Made by a program: the position numbers and the translations under genes. The notes below the pieces were generated by a model. It saw nothing but the letters and a program-made list of their open reading frames with translations, made no database searches and was not told the DNA's origin. From Pseudoalteromonas sp. MMG007 (GTDB lineage Bacteria; Pseudomonadota; Gammaproteobacteria; Enterobacterales; Alteromonadaceae), in contig NZ_JAGJEI010000002.1 in NCBI RefSeq assembly GCF_018100985.1, positions 248,001 to 312,000 of the forward strand: a stretch of DNA of 64,000 bases, in the 5' to 3' direction. Below are positions 18,190-26,801 of this stretch, piece after piece (the stretch's first letter is position 1; the number at the start of each line of letters is the position of its first letter).

Positions 18190-19518
18190 ATGGTAAGTGT
18201 AAAAGAAAAAATAGCATATGGCCTTGGCGATACCGCCAGCAATATTATTTTTCAAACGGTTATGATGTTTTTAATGCTCTACTACACTGATGTAGTTGGG
18301 CTCTCGCCTGCGGTTGTAGGCACCATGTTTTTAGCAGTGCGTATTTTTGATGCCGTAACCGACCCCGTTATGGGTAACCTTGCCGACAAAACGCATACAC
18401 GATGGGGGCATTTTCGTCCCTATTTATTATGGCTCGCCCTGCCTTTTGCCATTATTAGTATTTTGGCGTTTACCACTCCCGATTTAAAAGGCAATGATAA
18501 AATAATCTATGCTTTTACAACTTATACGTTACTTATGGTGGCATATACCGCTATAAATATTCCTTATTGCGCCCTAGGCGGTGTACTTACAAGCGATGCA
18601 AAAGAGCGCGTTACAATTCAGTCATATCGTTTTGTATTTGGCATGTTAGGCGGTGTTATTGTCGCAGGCTGTACCATGCCAATGGTTGACTATTTTGGCC
18701 AAGGCGATGCGGCTAAAGGCTATCAATACACCATGACCGCCATGAGTGTGTTAGGCCTTTTACTTTTTTTACTGTGTTTTTTTGGTACTAAAGAGCGAAT
18801 ACAGCAGCCAAAAGATCAGAACATTCCTTTTATAAAAAGTATTAAAGCACTAGTTAAAAACGATCAGTGGCGTACTCTGTGCCTTGCCGCATTTTTTTTA
18901 CTAACCGGTCAAGTGTTAAGGCTTACCCTTGCCGTTTACTACGTAAAATATTATTTAGGCCGCGACGATTTAATTACCCTATTTATGACCTTAGGTGTTG
19001 CAGCTAGCATGCTTGGCTGTGCATTAGCACAACCTCTGGCAAAGCGTTTTTGTAAAATAAAAGCTTATATTAGCTTACAACTCATTGCCGCTGCTATTTG
19101 TGGGTTTAGTTACTTTATTAGTAAAGACTCTTTAGTACTGGCATTTACAGCCTTTATTTTATGGAAGTTCTTTTTAGACATGGCCACGCCTTTATTATGG
19201 GCAAAAATGGCCGACACCATAGATTATGGGCATAAAAAAACGGGAATACGCATAACAGGCTTAGTGTATTCCGGCGTAATATTTTTTATAAAAATGGGCG
19301 TCGCTGTTGGTGGTGCAATTGCAGGATGGCTACTGTCTTTTTACAGCTATCAGGCAGATGTAACACAAACCATTGATACTCAAAATGGTATTTTACTTTC
19401 GTTTACCGTGCTTCCAGCCTTTGGCTCGTTATTTGTAGCGTTTGTTATGCGTAAATATACGCTCAGTAACACACAGGTCGAGTCTATTCAGGCATCGCTG
19501 AAAACTAGTACTAGTTAA
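18190..19518 (+). CDS. sugar:cation symporter, GPH family (MelB-like)
   Basis: 442-residue 12-segment symporter of the glycoside-pentoside-hexuronide:cation family. The N-terminus KEKIAYGLGDTASNIIFQ, the FDAVTDPVMGNLADKTHTRWG loop with conserved acidic residues and the later KMADTIDYGHKKTGIR motif are all diagnostic. It sits 27 bp after the GH1 gene and likely imports the beta-glucoside that GH1 cleaves. Confidence 0.93.
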   Translation: MVSVKEKIAYGLGDTASNIIFQTVMMFLMLYYTDVVGLSPAVVGTMFLAVRIFDAVTDPVMGNLADKTHTRWGHFRPYLLWLALPFAIISILAFTTPDLKGNDKIIYAFTTYTLLMVAYTAINIPYCALGGVLTSDAKERVTIQSYRFVFGMLGGVIVAGCTMPMVDYFGQGDAAKGYQYTMTAMSVLGLLLFLLCFFGTKERIQQPKDQNIPFIKSIKALVKNDQWRTLCLAAFFLLTGQVLRLTLAVYYVKYYLGRDDLITLFMTLGVAASMLGCALAQPLAKRFCKIKAYISLQLIAAAICGFSYFISKDSLVLAFTAFILWKFFLDMATPLLWAKMADTIDYGHKKTGIRITGLVYSGVIFFIKMGVAVGGAIAGWLLSFYSYQADVTQTIDTQNGILLSFTVLPAFGSLFVAFVMRKYTLSNTQVESIQASLKTSTS

Positions 19519-19581
19519 CATTTTACGGGTGCGCTATTATTTGGCCGCCAAAATAAAGGATATAAGTGAGTTAACAATAAC

Positions 19582-20580
19582 ATGGCCACAATTTATGAAG
19601 TGTCAGAACTTGCAGGGGTATCATTAGCGACTGTTTCACGAGTCATGAATAAAAATACCCGCGTAAGTGAAAAAACCACTAAAAAAGTACTCGATGCTAT
19701 GCAGCAGCTTGGTTACAAGCCTAATTCTATTGCGCAATCGCTTGCTTCTAACCGCACTAATAGTGTGGGCATTTTGGTTTCAGAACTACATGGCCCTTTC
19801 TTTGCGCAAATGATGGCAGGAATAGAATCTGCACTTAGAGCTGCCGGAAAGCACGTCATTATTACCACAGGCCACAGTGAAGACGATAAAGAAAAAGACG
19901 GTATTGAATTTTTAATTAGCCGTAAGTGCGATGCGCTTATATTACATGTAGAGTCAGTATCTGACGAATACCTTATTGAACTCAGTAAAGGCAGCACGCC
20001 TATTTACTTAATTAACCGCTACTTAGATGAGCTTAAAGACAACTGTATTAGCCTTGATAACGAACTGGGTGGCTACTTAGCGAGTAAATCTATAGTTGAG
20101 CAAGGTCATACTAATATTGCCTATATTGCAGGTCCTCAAGTCAAAGCCGATGCTCGCAACCGCTTAAAAGGACATAAAAAGGCACTTTTAGAAAAAAACA
20201 TTCCGTTCAACGATGCATTGTTTTACGAGGGTGACTTTAATGAAGTTGGCGGTAGCAAAGGTCTTGAGCACTTATTAAACACTCAACTCCCCTTTAGCGC
20301 TTTAGTATGTGCTAATGATGAAATGGCGTCAGGTGCTATGAAGTATGCCCGCGAACATGGCTTTAATTTACCCAAAGACTTGTCGGTAATTGGTTTTGAT
20401 AACGTTATTTTTGCAAATTACCTGTACCCAACTCTCACTACAATAGATAACCCGGTTGAAGAAATGGGAGAAATGGCAGCAAAAATGGTACTTCAAAATG
20501 TGTATCAGTATAAAAACTTATATATAAATCGCGTATTTGAGCCAACACTTATTAACCGAGATTCTACGCAAGCGTTATAA
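19582..20580 (+). CDS. LacI/GalR family transcriptional regulator
   Basis: 332 residues. The helix-turn-helix and hinge occupy residues 1-60 (ATIYEVSELAGVSLATVSRVMN, then KPNSIAQSLAS), followed by a periplasmic-binding-like effector domain. It is the third gene of the GH1-GPH operon and is probably the repressor acting at the operator at 16691, with a glucoside or glucose as inducer. A strong terminator follows. Confidence 0.94.
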   Translation: MATIYEVSELAGVSLATVSRVMNKNTRVSEKTTKKVLDAMQQLGYKPNSIAQSLASNRTNSVGILVSELHGPFFAQMMAGIESALRAAGKHVIITTGHSEDDKEKDGIEFLISRKCDALILHVESVSDEYLIELSKGSTPIYLINRYLDELKDNCISLDNELGGYLASKSIVEQGHTNIAYIAGPQVKADARNRLKGHKKALLEKNIPFNDALFYEGDFNEVGGSKGLEHLLNTQLPFSALVCANDEMASGAMKYAREHGFNLPKDLSVIGFDNVIFANYLYPTLTTIDNPVEEMGEMAAKMVLQNVYQYKNLYINRVFEPTLINRDSTQAL

Positions 20581-20589
20581 AAATAAAAT

Positions 20590-20617
20590 AAAAAACGGCG
20601 CAAAAGCGCCGTTTTTT
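20590..20617. terminator. bidirectional terminator
   Basis: Perfect 12-bp stem with A6 and T6 tails (core ACGGCGC / GCGCCGT, loop AAAA) between the convergent lacI and DUF2987 genes. It works in both directions. Confidence 0.93.
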
Positions 20618-20635
20618 GTATGTAGTGTTAAAGAC

Positions 20636-21307
20636 TTACTTTGCAATCCAAGGCGTTACTTTAACTACATTATTAATATTACCTAGTATGGTTGCATCGT
20701 CTTCCCAGTCATCTTCAACTGCAAAGTAACAAACTGATTTTTCACACTTAATATTTTTGTCAGCTAATTCTGTTGGTGCATTAAATGTAACTGCGACACC
20801 TTGTTGCTCTGGCAATAAAAACCACATTAGCTTACTTACAAAAAAACCTGATAAATCAGTTAATAACTCATCTAATTCTGTATTAATGGTATATAAGGAT
20901 TGCTTAGAAAGGGTCAGCCCTTCAAGCTCATTTGCTTCTATTTGCAATTTAAGTTGGCAATCATGATTGGGGTTTTGCGGCTCTACAACAATAACAGCTT
21001 TATCGGTATCGAGCTGTTTATCAAACGGTAAAAGCAATTGCGCTTTATCGGTAAAATTAAGCGGGTATTCGTTGTTTTCAGTTAAAATTGTGCCGCTTTT
21101 TATTGCGCACGCTTCGTTGGTCGCAATATCGCTAATGTAAAAGTTGACTCGTGCATATTGAAAATCGCCTTTATTTACCACCTTTAACCGATCGTAAAAT
21201 CCATCATACGACATAACAAATTCTTTAGCGTTAACGTTTAGTGCGACAGCACTTAGCAATAATAGCGATATAGCTTTAGTGCTTTTTATAATACTTTTAT
21301 TCATCAA
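20636..21307 (-). CDS. DUF2987 domain secreted protein
   Basis: 223 residues with an N-terminal signal peptide ending near NVNAKE, so it is exported. The mature part (FVMSYDGFYDRLKVVNKGDF, CEKSVCYFAVEDDWEDD) resembles DUF2987, a family I know mainly from Alteromonadales; the function is unknown. Its ATG lies 11 bases inside the end of the upstream Bax-like gene. The two are coupled and probably both act in the envelope. Confidence 0.75.
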   Translation of the reverse strand: MMNKSIIKSTKAISLLLLSAVALNVNAKEFVMSYDGFYDRLKVVNKGDFQYARVNFYISDIATNEACAIKSGTILTENNEYPLNFTDKAQLLLPFDKQLDTDKAVIVVEPQNPNHDCQLKLQIEANELEGLTLSKQSLYTINTELDELLTDLSGFFVSKLMWFLLPEQQGVAVTFNAPTELADKNIKCEKSVCYFAVEDDWEDDATILGNINNVVKVTPWIAK

Positions 21308-22103
21308 AGTAAGCTCTGTTTTGGTTAATCATTGTGTTTAGCTCTTCTATATAAGCTTCGCCACGCTGTGAGTACGACATTAAACCGCGTGTTAACTCTG
21401 TAGCCAAAATTGGCTTTTGCTCTAAACGTAAGTTTGCACGTATGGCACGTAACTCTTTATAAGCATTGTGAGTATTTATATTTTTAAAGTATGCACTAAC
21501 AGCAGCACGTACCGACTTAAACGCAGCAACTTCGTGTGCAGCCCCTGTATTTCTGCGCTTTGGCACCATGCCACAGCCTTTTGAGTAACACCACTGGCCA
21601 AAAAAGTTAAGGCCTATGCGTGCAAATCGTGAAGTCCCCCACGCCGATTCATTCGCTGCTTGCATTAGCGCAAGCTCTTTAGGAATAATATCCACACGGC
21701 GCAGCGCTTGAGTAATATTAAGCGTATTAACCGTTTGTGGTAAACCATACGACTTTAATATTTGAGCCGCATCGTTATTTTGTTTTTTCAAAAGAGGTTC
21801 GTTATTTTCAAGCATCATACGAACAATTTCTAATTTTGCACGTTGCTGTAATATTTTTTTATTTTCAGCATCTACATGGGGTCGAATAAAGCTAAAAAAG
21901 GCATGCTTTTTTTCTTTTACATCAGCAAATTCCGAAAACTTAGGCAGTTTAACGTTATGAAGTGGCTTTTCTATTTTCTTAACTTTTTTAGGTTGTTCAG
22001 ATGTTTGCTCGTCTAAATCAATGTCACCACTTTGTATAAACGGGTAAGCAAGAGCCCAAACAAAAAATACAGTTAGTAAAAGCTTAAAAATCGTTTTTAA
22101 CAT
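21297..22103 (-). CDS. Bax-like glucosaminidase-domain protein
   Basis: 268 residues. One N-terminal hydrophobic segment serves as signal or anchor, followed by a charged linker and a glucosaminidase (GH73-like) domain. The catalytic Glu is in LALMQAANESAWGTSRFA, followed by GLNFFGQWCYSKGCG, typical of E. coli Bax. It probably cleaves peptidoglycan glycan strands. It is first in a two-gene operon with DUF2987. Confidence 0.9.
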   Translation of the reverse strand: MLKTIFKLLLTVFFVWALAYPFIQSGDIDLDEQTSEQPKKVKKIEKPLHNVKLPKFSEFADVKEKKHAFFSFIRPHVDAENKKILQQRAKLEIVRMMLENNEPLLKKQNNDAAQILKSYGLPQTVNTLNITQALRRVDIIPKELALMQAANESAWGTSRFARIGLNFFGQWCYSKGCGMVPKRRNTGAAHEVAAFKSVRAAVSAYFKNINTHNAYKELRAIRANLRLEQKPILATELTRGLMSYSQRGEAYIEELNTMINQNRAYFDE

Positions 22104-22277
22104 CTATTCTCTCTATCAAACTTAGTTATGTATGGGTGATACACATACATACGGACGCGCATTATACCTAAGCCACTTTATAAAGGCGAATAGCGTACTT
22201 TGTTCATTCGCAATTTATAACTGCAAAGGTATACTGAGCCAATACCGTGTTTAATGACGTTTTGTGAGTAAAGCAGT

Positions 22278-23570
22278 ATGGATAAACAATGGCAAAGTAG
22301 AATAATAGAACAATATAAACATCGCCCAAACGATAACCGCTCTCCCTGGCAGGTAGATCGTTCTCGTATTATTCATGCTGCAGCATTTAGGCGCTTACAA
22401 GCCAAAACTCAAATTATGGGGATTGGCCTAAACGACTTTTACCGTACTCGTTTAACACATTCTTTAGAGGTATCGCAAATTGGTACCGGCATACTGCGCC
22501 ATTTAAGAGCTCAGCACAGTGATTTTGAGCACTTTCCTTCAACAGGGCTACTCGAAACCTTATGCTTAGCTCACGATATAGGCCACCCGCCATTCGGCCA
22601 CGGCGGCGAAATAGCCCTGAATTATATGATGCGAGATCACGGCGGTTTTGAAGGCAACGCGCAAACATTACGTATTGTTGCAAAGCTTGAGCCCTACTCG
22701 AACGGCCATGGCATGAACTTAACACGCCGTACTTTGCTTGGTTTTATCAAGTACCCTGCTTTCATTAACGAGCTATGGCACACCATTCCAGAGGCAAATA
22801 ACACACGCGCATTTATTAAAGCGGATGAATGGCGTCCTGCCAAAGGATTGTATAACGATGATTGCGCTATATTTAACTGGATCATAGAGCCGCTAAGCCA
22901 AAGCGATAAACAGCTTTTAAGTAACAATGCACCTATAGATAAATACCGCGCTAAAACAACATATAAATCACTCGACAGCGCAATAATGGAACACGCTGAC
23001 GATATAGCCTACGCAGTGCATGACTTAGAAGATGCAATAGCTACGCAAGTACTCACATTAGATGATTGGCAAACGCATGCGATTCCTCATTTAAAAGCGC
23101 TTAAATATGAGTGGTTAAACGCCATACTTGAATCTCTCACGCAGCGTTTATTTTCAAAAAATGACTTTGAACGAAAAGATGCAATAGGCGAGCTGGTTAA
23201 TACCTTTATTATTAATATACAGTTAGATATACAAAACGATGCATTTGAATGCCCTATTTTAAAATACACCGCAAAGTTAAACGAGCAGTACGAGCAAGTG
23301 CTACAAATACTCAAACACTTTGTGTTTCAGCGCTTAATACGCGACCCCGAAATGCAACAAATTGAGTTTAAAGGCCAAAATTTACTTATAGAGTTATTTA
23401 CTGCGTTTGCAAGCGACCCGCTGCGTTTATTACCCGAAACAACTCAAGCACTTTATATAGACGCTGAAAAACAAAACCAAGGCATGCGCATAATATGCGA
23501 CTATCTTAGTGGTATGAGCGACGAATACGCTTATAAAACCTATCAGCGTTTATTTTCACCAGTGCAGTAA
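22278..23570 (+). CDS. dgt: dGTPase / dNTP triphosphohydrolase family (HD domain)
   Basis: 430 residues. The HD metal site is present: R/H residues in RTRLTHSLEVSQIG, then His99-Asp100 in LAHDIGHPPFGHGGE, and a late Asp in EHADDIAYAVHDLED. The family hydrolyses dGTP (and sometimes other dNTPs) to the nucleoside and triphosphate in the cytoplasm. It is shorter than E. coli Dgt (about 505 residues), so the preferred nucleotide is uncertain. Single-gene unit with a terminator. Some bacterial dGTPases restrict phage by dNTP depletion, but nothing here shows that role. Confidence 0.92.
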   Translation: MDKQWQSRIIEQYKHRPNDNRSPWQVDRSRIIHAAAFRRLQAKTQIMGIGLNDFYRTRLTHSLEVSQIGTGILRHLRAQHSDFEHFPSTGLLETLCLAHDIGHPPFGHGGEIALNYMMRDHGGFEGNAQTLRIVAKLEPYSNGHGMNLTRRTLLGFIKYPAFINELWHTIPEANNTRAFIKADEWRPAKGLYNDDCAIFNWIIEPLSQSDKQLLSNNAPIDKYRAKTTYKSLDSAIMEHADDIAYAVHDLEDAIATQVLTLDDWQTHAIPHLKALKYEWLNAILESLTQRLFSKNDFERKDAIGELVNTFIINIQLDIQNDAFECPILKYTAKLNEQYEQVLQILKHFVFQRLIRDPEMQQIEFKGQNLLIELFTAFASDPLRLLPETTQALYIDAEKQNQGMRIICDYLSGMSDEYAYKTYQRLFSPVQ

Positions 23571-23585
23571 TAATAGTGCTAATTT

Positions 23586-23622
23586 AAAAAGGCCGAGTAA
23601 ATTAAATTTACTCGGCCTTTTT
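23586..23622. terminator. bidirectional terminator
   Basis: Long perfect palindrome (GGCCGAGTAAATT arm and its complement, flanked by A5 and T5) between the convergent dgt and prolyl oligopeptidase genes. Confidence 0.93.
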
Positions 23623-23641
23623 GCTTAGCTAGTCAGCGCTT

Positions 23642-25798
23642 TTATAACGACTCTATGCCCATGTTATATAGCGTAAAACCAAATATATCAGCGTATTGCT
23701 CAATTACCTTACTTGTTGGCGTACCAGCGCCATGCCCTGCATTTGTTTCTATTCGAATAAGTGCTGGATTACTCCCCGTTTGCTTTGCTTGAAGCTCAGC
23801 GGCAAATTTAAACGAATGCGATGGGACAACGCGGTCATCATGATCGCCCGTAGTGATCATTGTAGCTGGGTACTCAACACCTGCTTTTACATTATGAAGT
23901 GGTGAATACCCCTTTATGTATTCAAACATCTCTTTACTTTGCTCACTGGTGCCATAGTCGTATGCCCAGCCAGCACCCGCAGTAAATGTATGATAGCGCA
24001 GCATATCAAGTACACCTACGGCAGGTAGAGCCACTTGAAATAAATCAGGGCGCTGCGTCATTACAGCGCCAACTAGTAAGCCTCCGTTAGAGCCACCACG
24101 AAGTGCTAAACGCTTTTTAGAGGTGTATTTTTTATCTTTTAAATATTCAGCTGCGGCAATAAAGTCATCAAACACATTCTGCTTTTGAAGTTTTGTTCCT
24201 GCATTGTGCCAGTCTTTACCGTATTCGCCGCCACCACGAATATTAGCAACGGCATATACACCGCCTTGCTCAAGCCAAAGTGCATTAACAGGGCTAAAAC
24301 TTGGCGTTAAACTTACATTAAAACCACCGTAACCATATAAAATAGCTGGGTTTGACCCATCTAGTTCAATACCTTTTTTATAGGTAATGACCATTGGTAT
24401 TTTAGTGCCGTCTTTTGATGTGTAAAACACTTGCTCAGAGGTGTAATCATCGCTATTAAAATCAATAGCCGACTTACGATAAACACCCGACTCGCCAGTT
24501 GATACATCAAATGTATAGGTTGTGCCCGGTGTTGTGTAATTAGTGAATGAGTAATAAAGCGTTGTTTGATCTTTTTTACCACCAAACCCACGTGCAGTAC
24601 CTACAGCCGGTAAGGCAATTTCACGAATTAACTCACCTTTTTTGTTGTACTGTTTAACCTTCGAGATCGCATCAACCATATAATTGGCAAAAAAGGTATC
24701 GCCACCTTTTGTAAGGTTTAATACGTTTTTTGTCTCTGGAATTAAATCGACCCAGTTGTCAGGTGTTGGATTGCCAGCATCCACTGTCACTACTTTCTTG
24801 TTTGGCGCATTAAGGTTAGTAACGATGAATAGCCTGCTGCCTTCATTATCAATCACTGATACATCTGAATCAGTATTATCAACAACCGTTACAAATTCGC
24901 TGTTCTCTTTTGTTAAATCTTTTATAAACAGCTTATTGCCTGAGGTAGACGTACTTGCCGATATAAGTAAGTAATGACCATCATGGGTTACGTCAGCGCC
25001 AACATAACGATGTTTTTGCGCATCGGTTTCACCAAATACCACAATATCATCAGATTGCTTTGTTCCTAACTTATGATAATACGCTTTATGCTGATCAGTT
25101 TTAGCCGAAAGCTCACTACCTTTAGGTTTTTCGTAACTTGAATAATAAAAGCCCTCGTTACCTAGCCATTCTATGCCGCTAAACTTAACATCAACAAGTG
25201 CTTCTTCGACTTGCTCTTTAGTATGAGTATCAATAACAATAATTTTGCGCCAATCACTGCCACCTTCAGATATTTGATACGCTAGTAATGAGCCATCTTT
25301 TGAAAACGATAAACCCGACATCGACGTCGTACCATCGTCACTAAATTTGTTTGGATCTAAAAATACTTCAACGTCGCCACCATCTTTACTGCGATACAAA
25401 ACATATTGGTTTTGTAGTCCATCGTTTTTGTAAAAATAGGTGTAATCCCCTTCAGTGAAAGGAGGGCCTATTTTTTCGTAGTTCATTAGTTTTTCAAGGC
25501 GCTGCTTTAACTTATCGCGATAAGGTATTTGCTCTAAATAAGAAAACGTTAAATTGTTTTGCGTTTTAACCCAATCAGCGGTCTCTTCGCTCATATCATC
25601 TTCTAGCCAGCGATAAGGGTCTGCAATAGTTTCTTCAAAATAGGTATCTACTACGTCACCTTTTTTTGTTTCTGGGTATATAACTGCGTTAACTTGTTTC
25701 ATAGGTGATTTTACTTCTTCTTGCGTTACCGTATTGGTTGGCTCTGAACAGCCACTAAGTGCTACAAGTAGAGCACATGCTAGAGTATGTTTAAACAT
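23642..25798 (-). CDS. prolyl oligopeptidase family lipoprotein (S9A)
   Basis: 718 residues. Lipoprotein signal with lipobox LSGC and Cys16 or nearby, then a seven-bladed propeller and a C-terminal alpha/beta-hydrolase. Catalytic Ser570 lies in RGGSNGGLL, the Asp in [13 protein letters not shown] and His689 in NAGHGAGTP. It cleaves short peptides after proline and, being a lipoprotein, acts outside the inner membrane. Length fits family S9A. It stands alone; peptide nutrient use is the likely role. Confidence 0.95.
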   Translation of the reverse strand: MFKHTLACALLVALSGCSEPTNTVTQEEVKSPMKQVNAVIYPETKKGDVVDTYFEETIADPYRWLEDDMSEETADWVKTQNNLTFSYLEQIPYRDKLKQRLEKLMNYEKIGPPFTEGDYTYFYKNDGLQNQYVLYRSKDGGDVEVFLDPNKFSDDGTTSMSGLSFSKDGSLLAYQISEGGSDWRKIIVIDTHTKEQVEEALVDVKFSGIEWLGNEGFYYSSYEKPKGSELSAKTDQHKAYYHKLGTKQSDDIVVFGETDAQKHRYVGADVTHDGHYLLISASTSTSGNKLFIKDLTKENSEFVTVVDNTDSDVSVIDNEGSRLFIVTNLNAPNKKVVTVDAGNPTPDNWVDLIPETKNVLNLTKGGDTFFANYMVDAISKVKQYNKKGELIREIALPAVGTARGFGGKKDQTTLYYSFTNYTTPGTTYTFDVSTGESGVYRKSAIDFNSDDYTSEQVFYTSKDGTKIPMVITYKKGIELDGSNPAILYGYGGFNVSLTPSFSPVNALWLEQGGVYAVANIRGGGEYGKDWHNAGTKLQKQNVFDDFIAAAEYLKDKKYTSKKRLALRGGSNGGLLVGAVMTQRPDLFQVALPAVGVLDMLRYHTFTAGAGWAYDYGTSEQSKEMFEYIKGYSPLHNVKAGVEYPATMITTGDHDDRVVPSHSFKFAAELQAKQTGSNPALIRIETNAGHGAGTPTSKVIEQYADIFGFTLYNMGIESL

Positions 25799-25957
25799 TA
25801 GGAGTTCCGTTCTTCTTTATTATAAATAGTAGCCTTAAGCTATTAACTTTGAGTGCTTTTGTCTATTCAGATGCGTTATGTAACATTTATTGCTGTAAAC
25901 AAATGTAAACTTAGGCTTTAATTGTATTTATAATTAATAACAATAAAAGACTACATT

Positions 25958-26269
25958 ATGAAAAACGAACACACGTTTAAAAGCTTTAAAGTATTTTACC
26001 CTTATTATTTAAAAGAGCATCGTAATGTTACCTGCCGCCGTTTACACTTTGTGGGCAGCGTACTTGTACTTGCCGTTATCGTAATTGCGCTATTAAAACA
26101 GCAATATAGCCTATTATGGTTATTGCCTGTTATTGGCTACGGGTTTGCTTGGGTTGGGCACTTCTTTTTTGAAAAAAACCGCCCTGCAACTTTTAAACAC
26201 CCTTTTTATAGTTTGTGGGGAGATTGGGTCATGTTTAAAGATATGCTAACAGGCAAGATAAAATTTTAG
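25958..26269 (+). CDS. Mpo1-like protein (DUF962/YGL010w family), short form
   Basis: 103-residue membrane protein with two to three hydrophobic segments. HFVGSVLVLAVIV, GYGFAWVGHFFFEKNRPATF and the HPFYSLWGDWVMF end are signatures of DUF962/Mpo1. The yeast member is an iron-dependent dioxygenase of 2-hydroxy fatty acids; the two His-containing motifs are present here. The bacterial function is not established. A second, longer member lies at 40366-40869. Confidence 0.85.
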   Translation: MKNEHTFKSFKVFYPYYLKEHRNVTCRRLHFVGSVLVLAVIVIALLKQQYSLLWLLPVIGYGFAWVGHFFFEKNRPATFKHPFYSLWGDWVMFKDMLTGKIKF

Positions 26270-26354
26270 CTTATTTTTATATCAATTTTTTATAAAAAAG
26301 CAATTTCCTCTATGTTTAAAATATAGTCATCTATTTCAGCGTACTTATTTTTTT

Positions 26355-26402
26355 AACGACCCATAAATGTTAATTTAATTAACATTTATGGGTCGTTTTT
26401 TA
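26355..26402 (+). terminator. large hairpin terminator
   Basis: Perfect 21-bp inverted repeat (26355-26375 and 26377-26397) around a single central base, followed by TTTTTATTTTT. It is 86 bp after the Mpo1-like stop and reads rightward. The stem is unusually long for a terminator. Confidence 0.85.
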
Positions 26403-26801
26403 TTTTTATGTTTAAAATTTATTTATAATCAGTTCTTAATTAATTGCCAAGCCAATAAAAATACACCTTCACGAATAAATACCTTAAGTTATCTCCTCAT
26501 CTTACCAGTTAATTAAACGTTAACCTGCCTTTGTTAAAATAACTTATTTCCCATCAGTAACTTACACATCTCTATTTCTATATAACTAAAATCACTTTGA
26601 ATATAAGAATTAGTAAAATGTAATTATAAAAACATTCAGTTTAATTGAATGTTATTCAATTGACTCAGTTTGTTAATGCCGTATATGTTCTAAGTAACAA
26701 AGCAATTTGTTAAAAACAGGCTTACATAAAAGCCTTGGTAAATTCTAAAGATTTACTTATACAACAACAAAATAATTCAATGGGTTTGAGGGAAAAACAA
26801 C
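26403..26801. other. long 5' region of the TonB-dependent receptor gene
   Basis: About 400 bp, very AT-rich, without a convincing gene. A small dyad ATTCAGTTTAATTGAAT lies near 26635. The region presumably holds the receptor promoter and operator; I could not assign a regulator. Confidence 0.4.
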
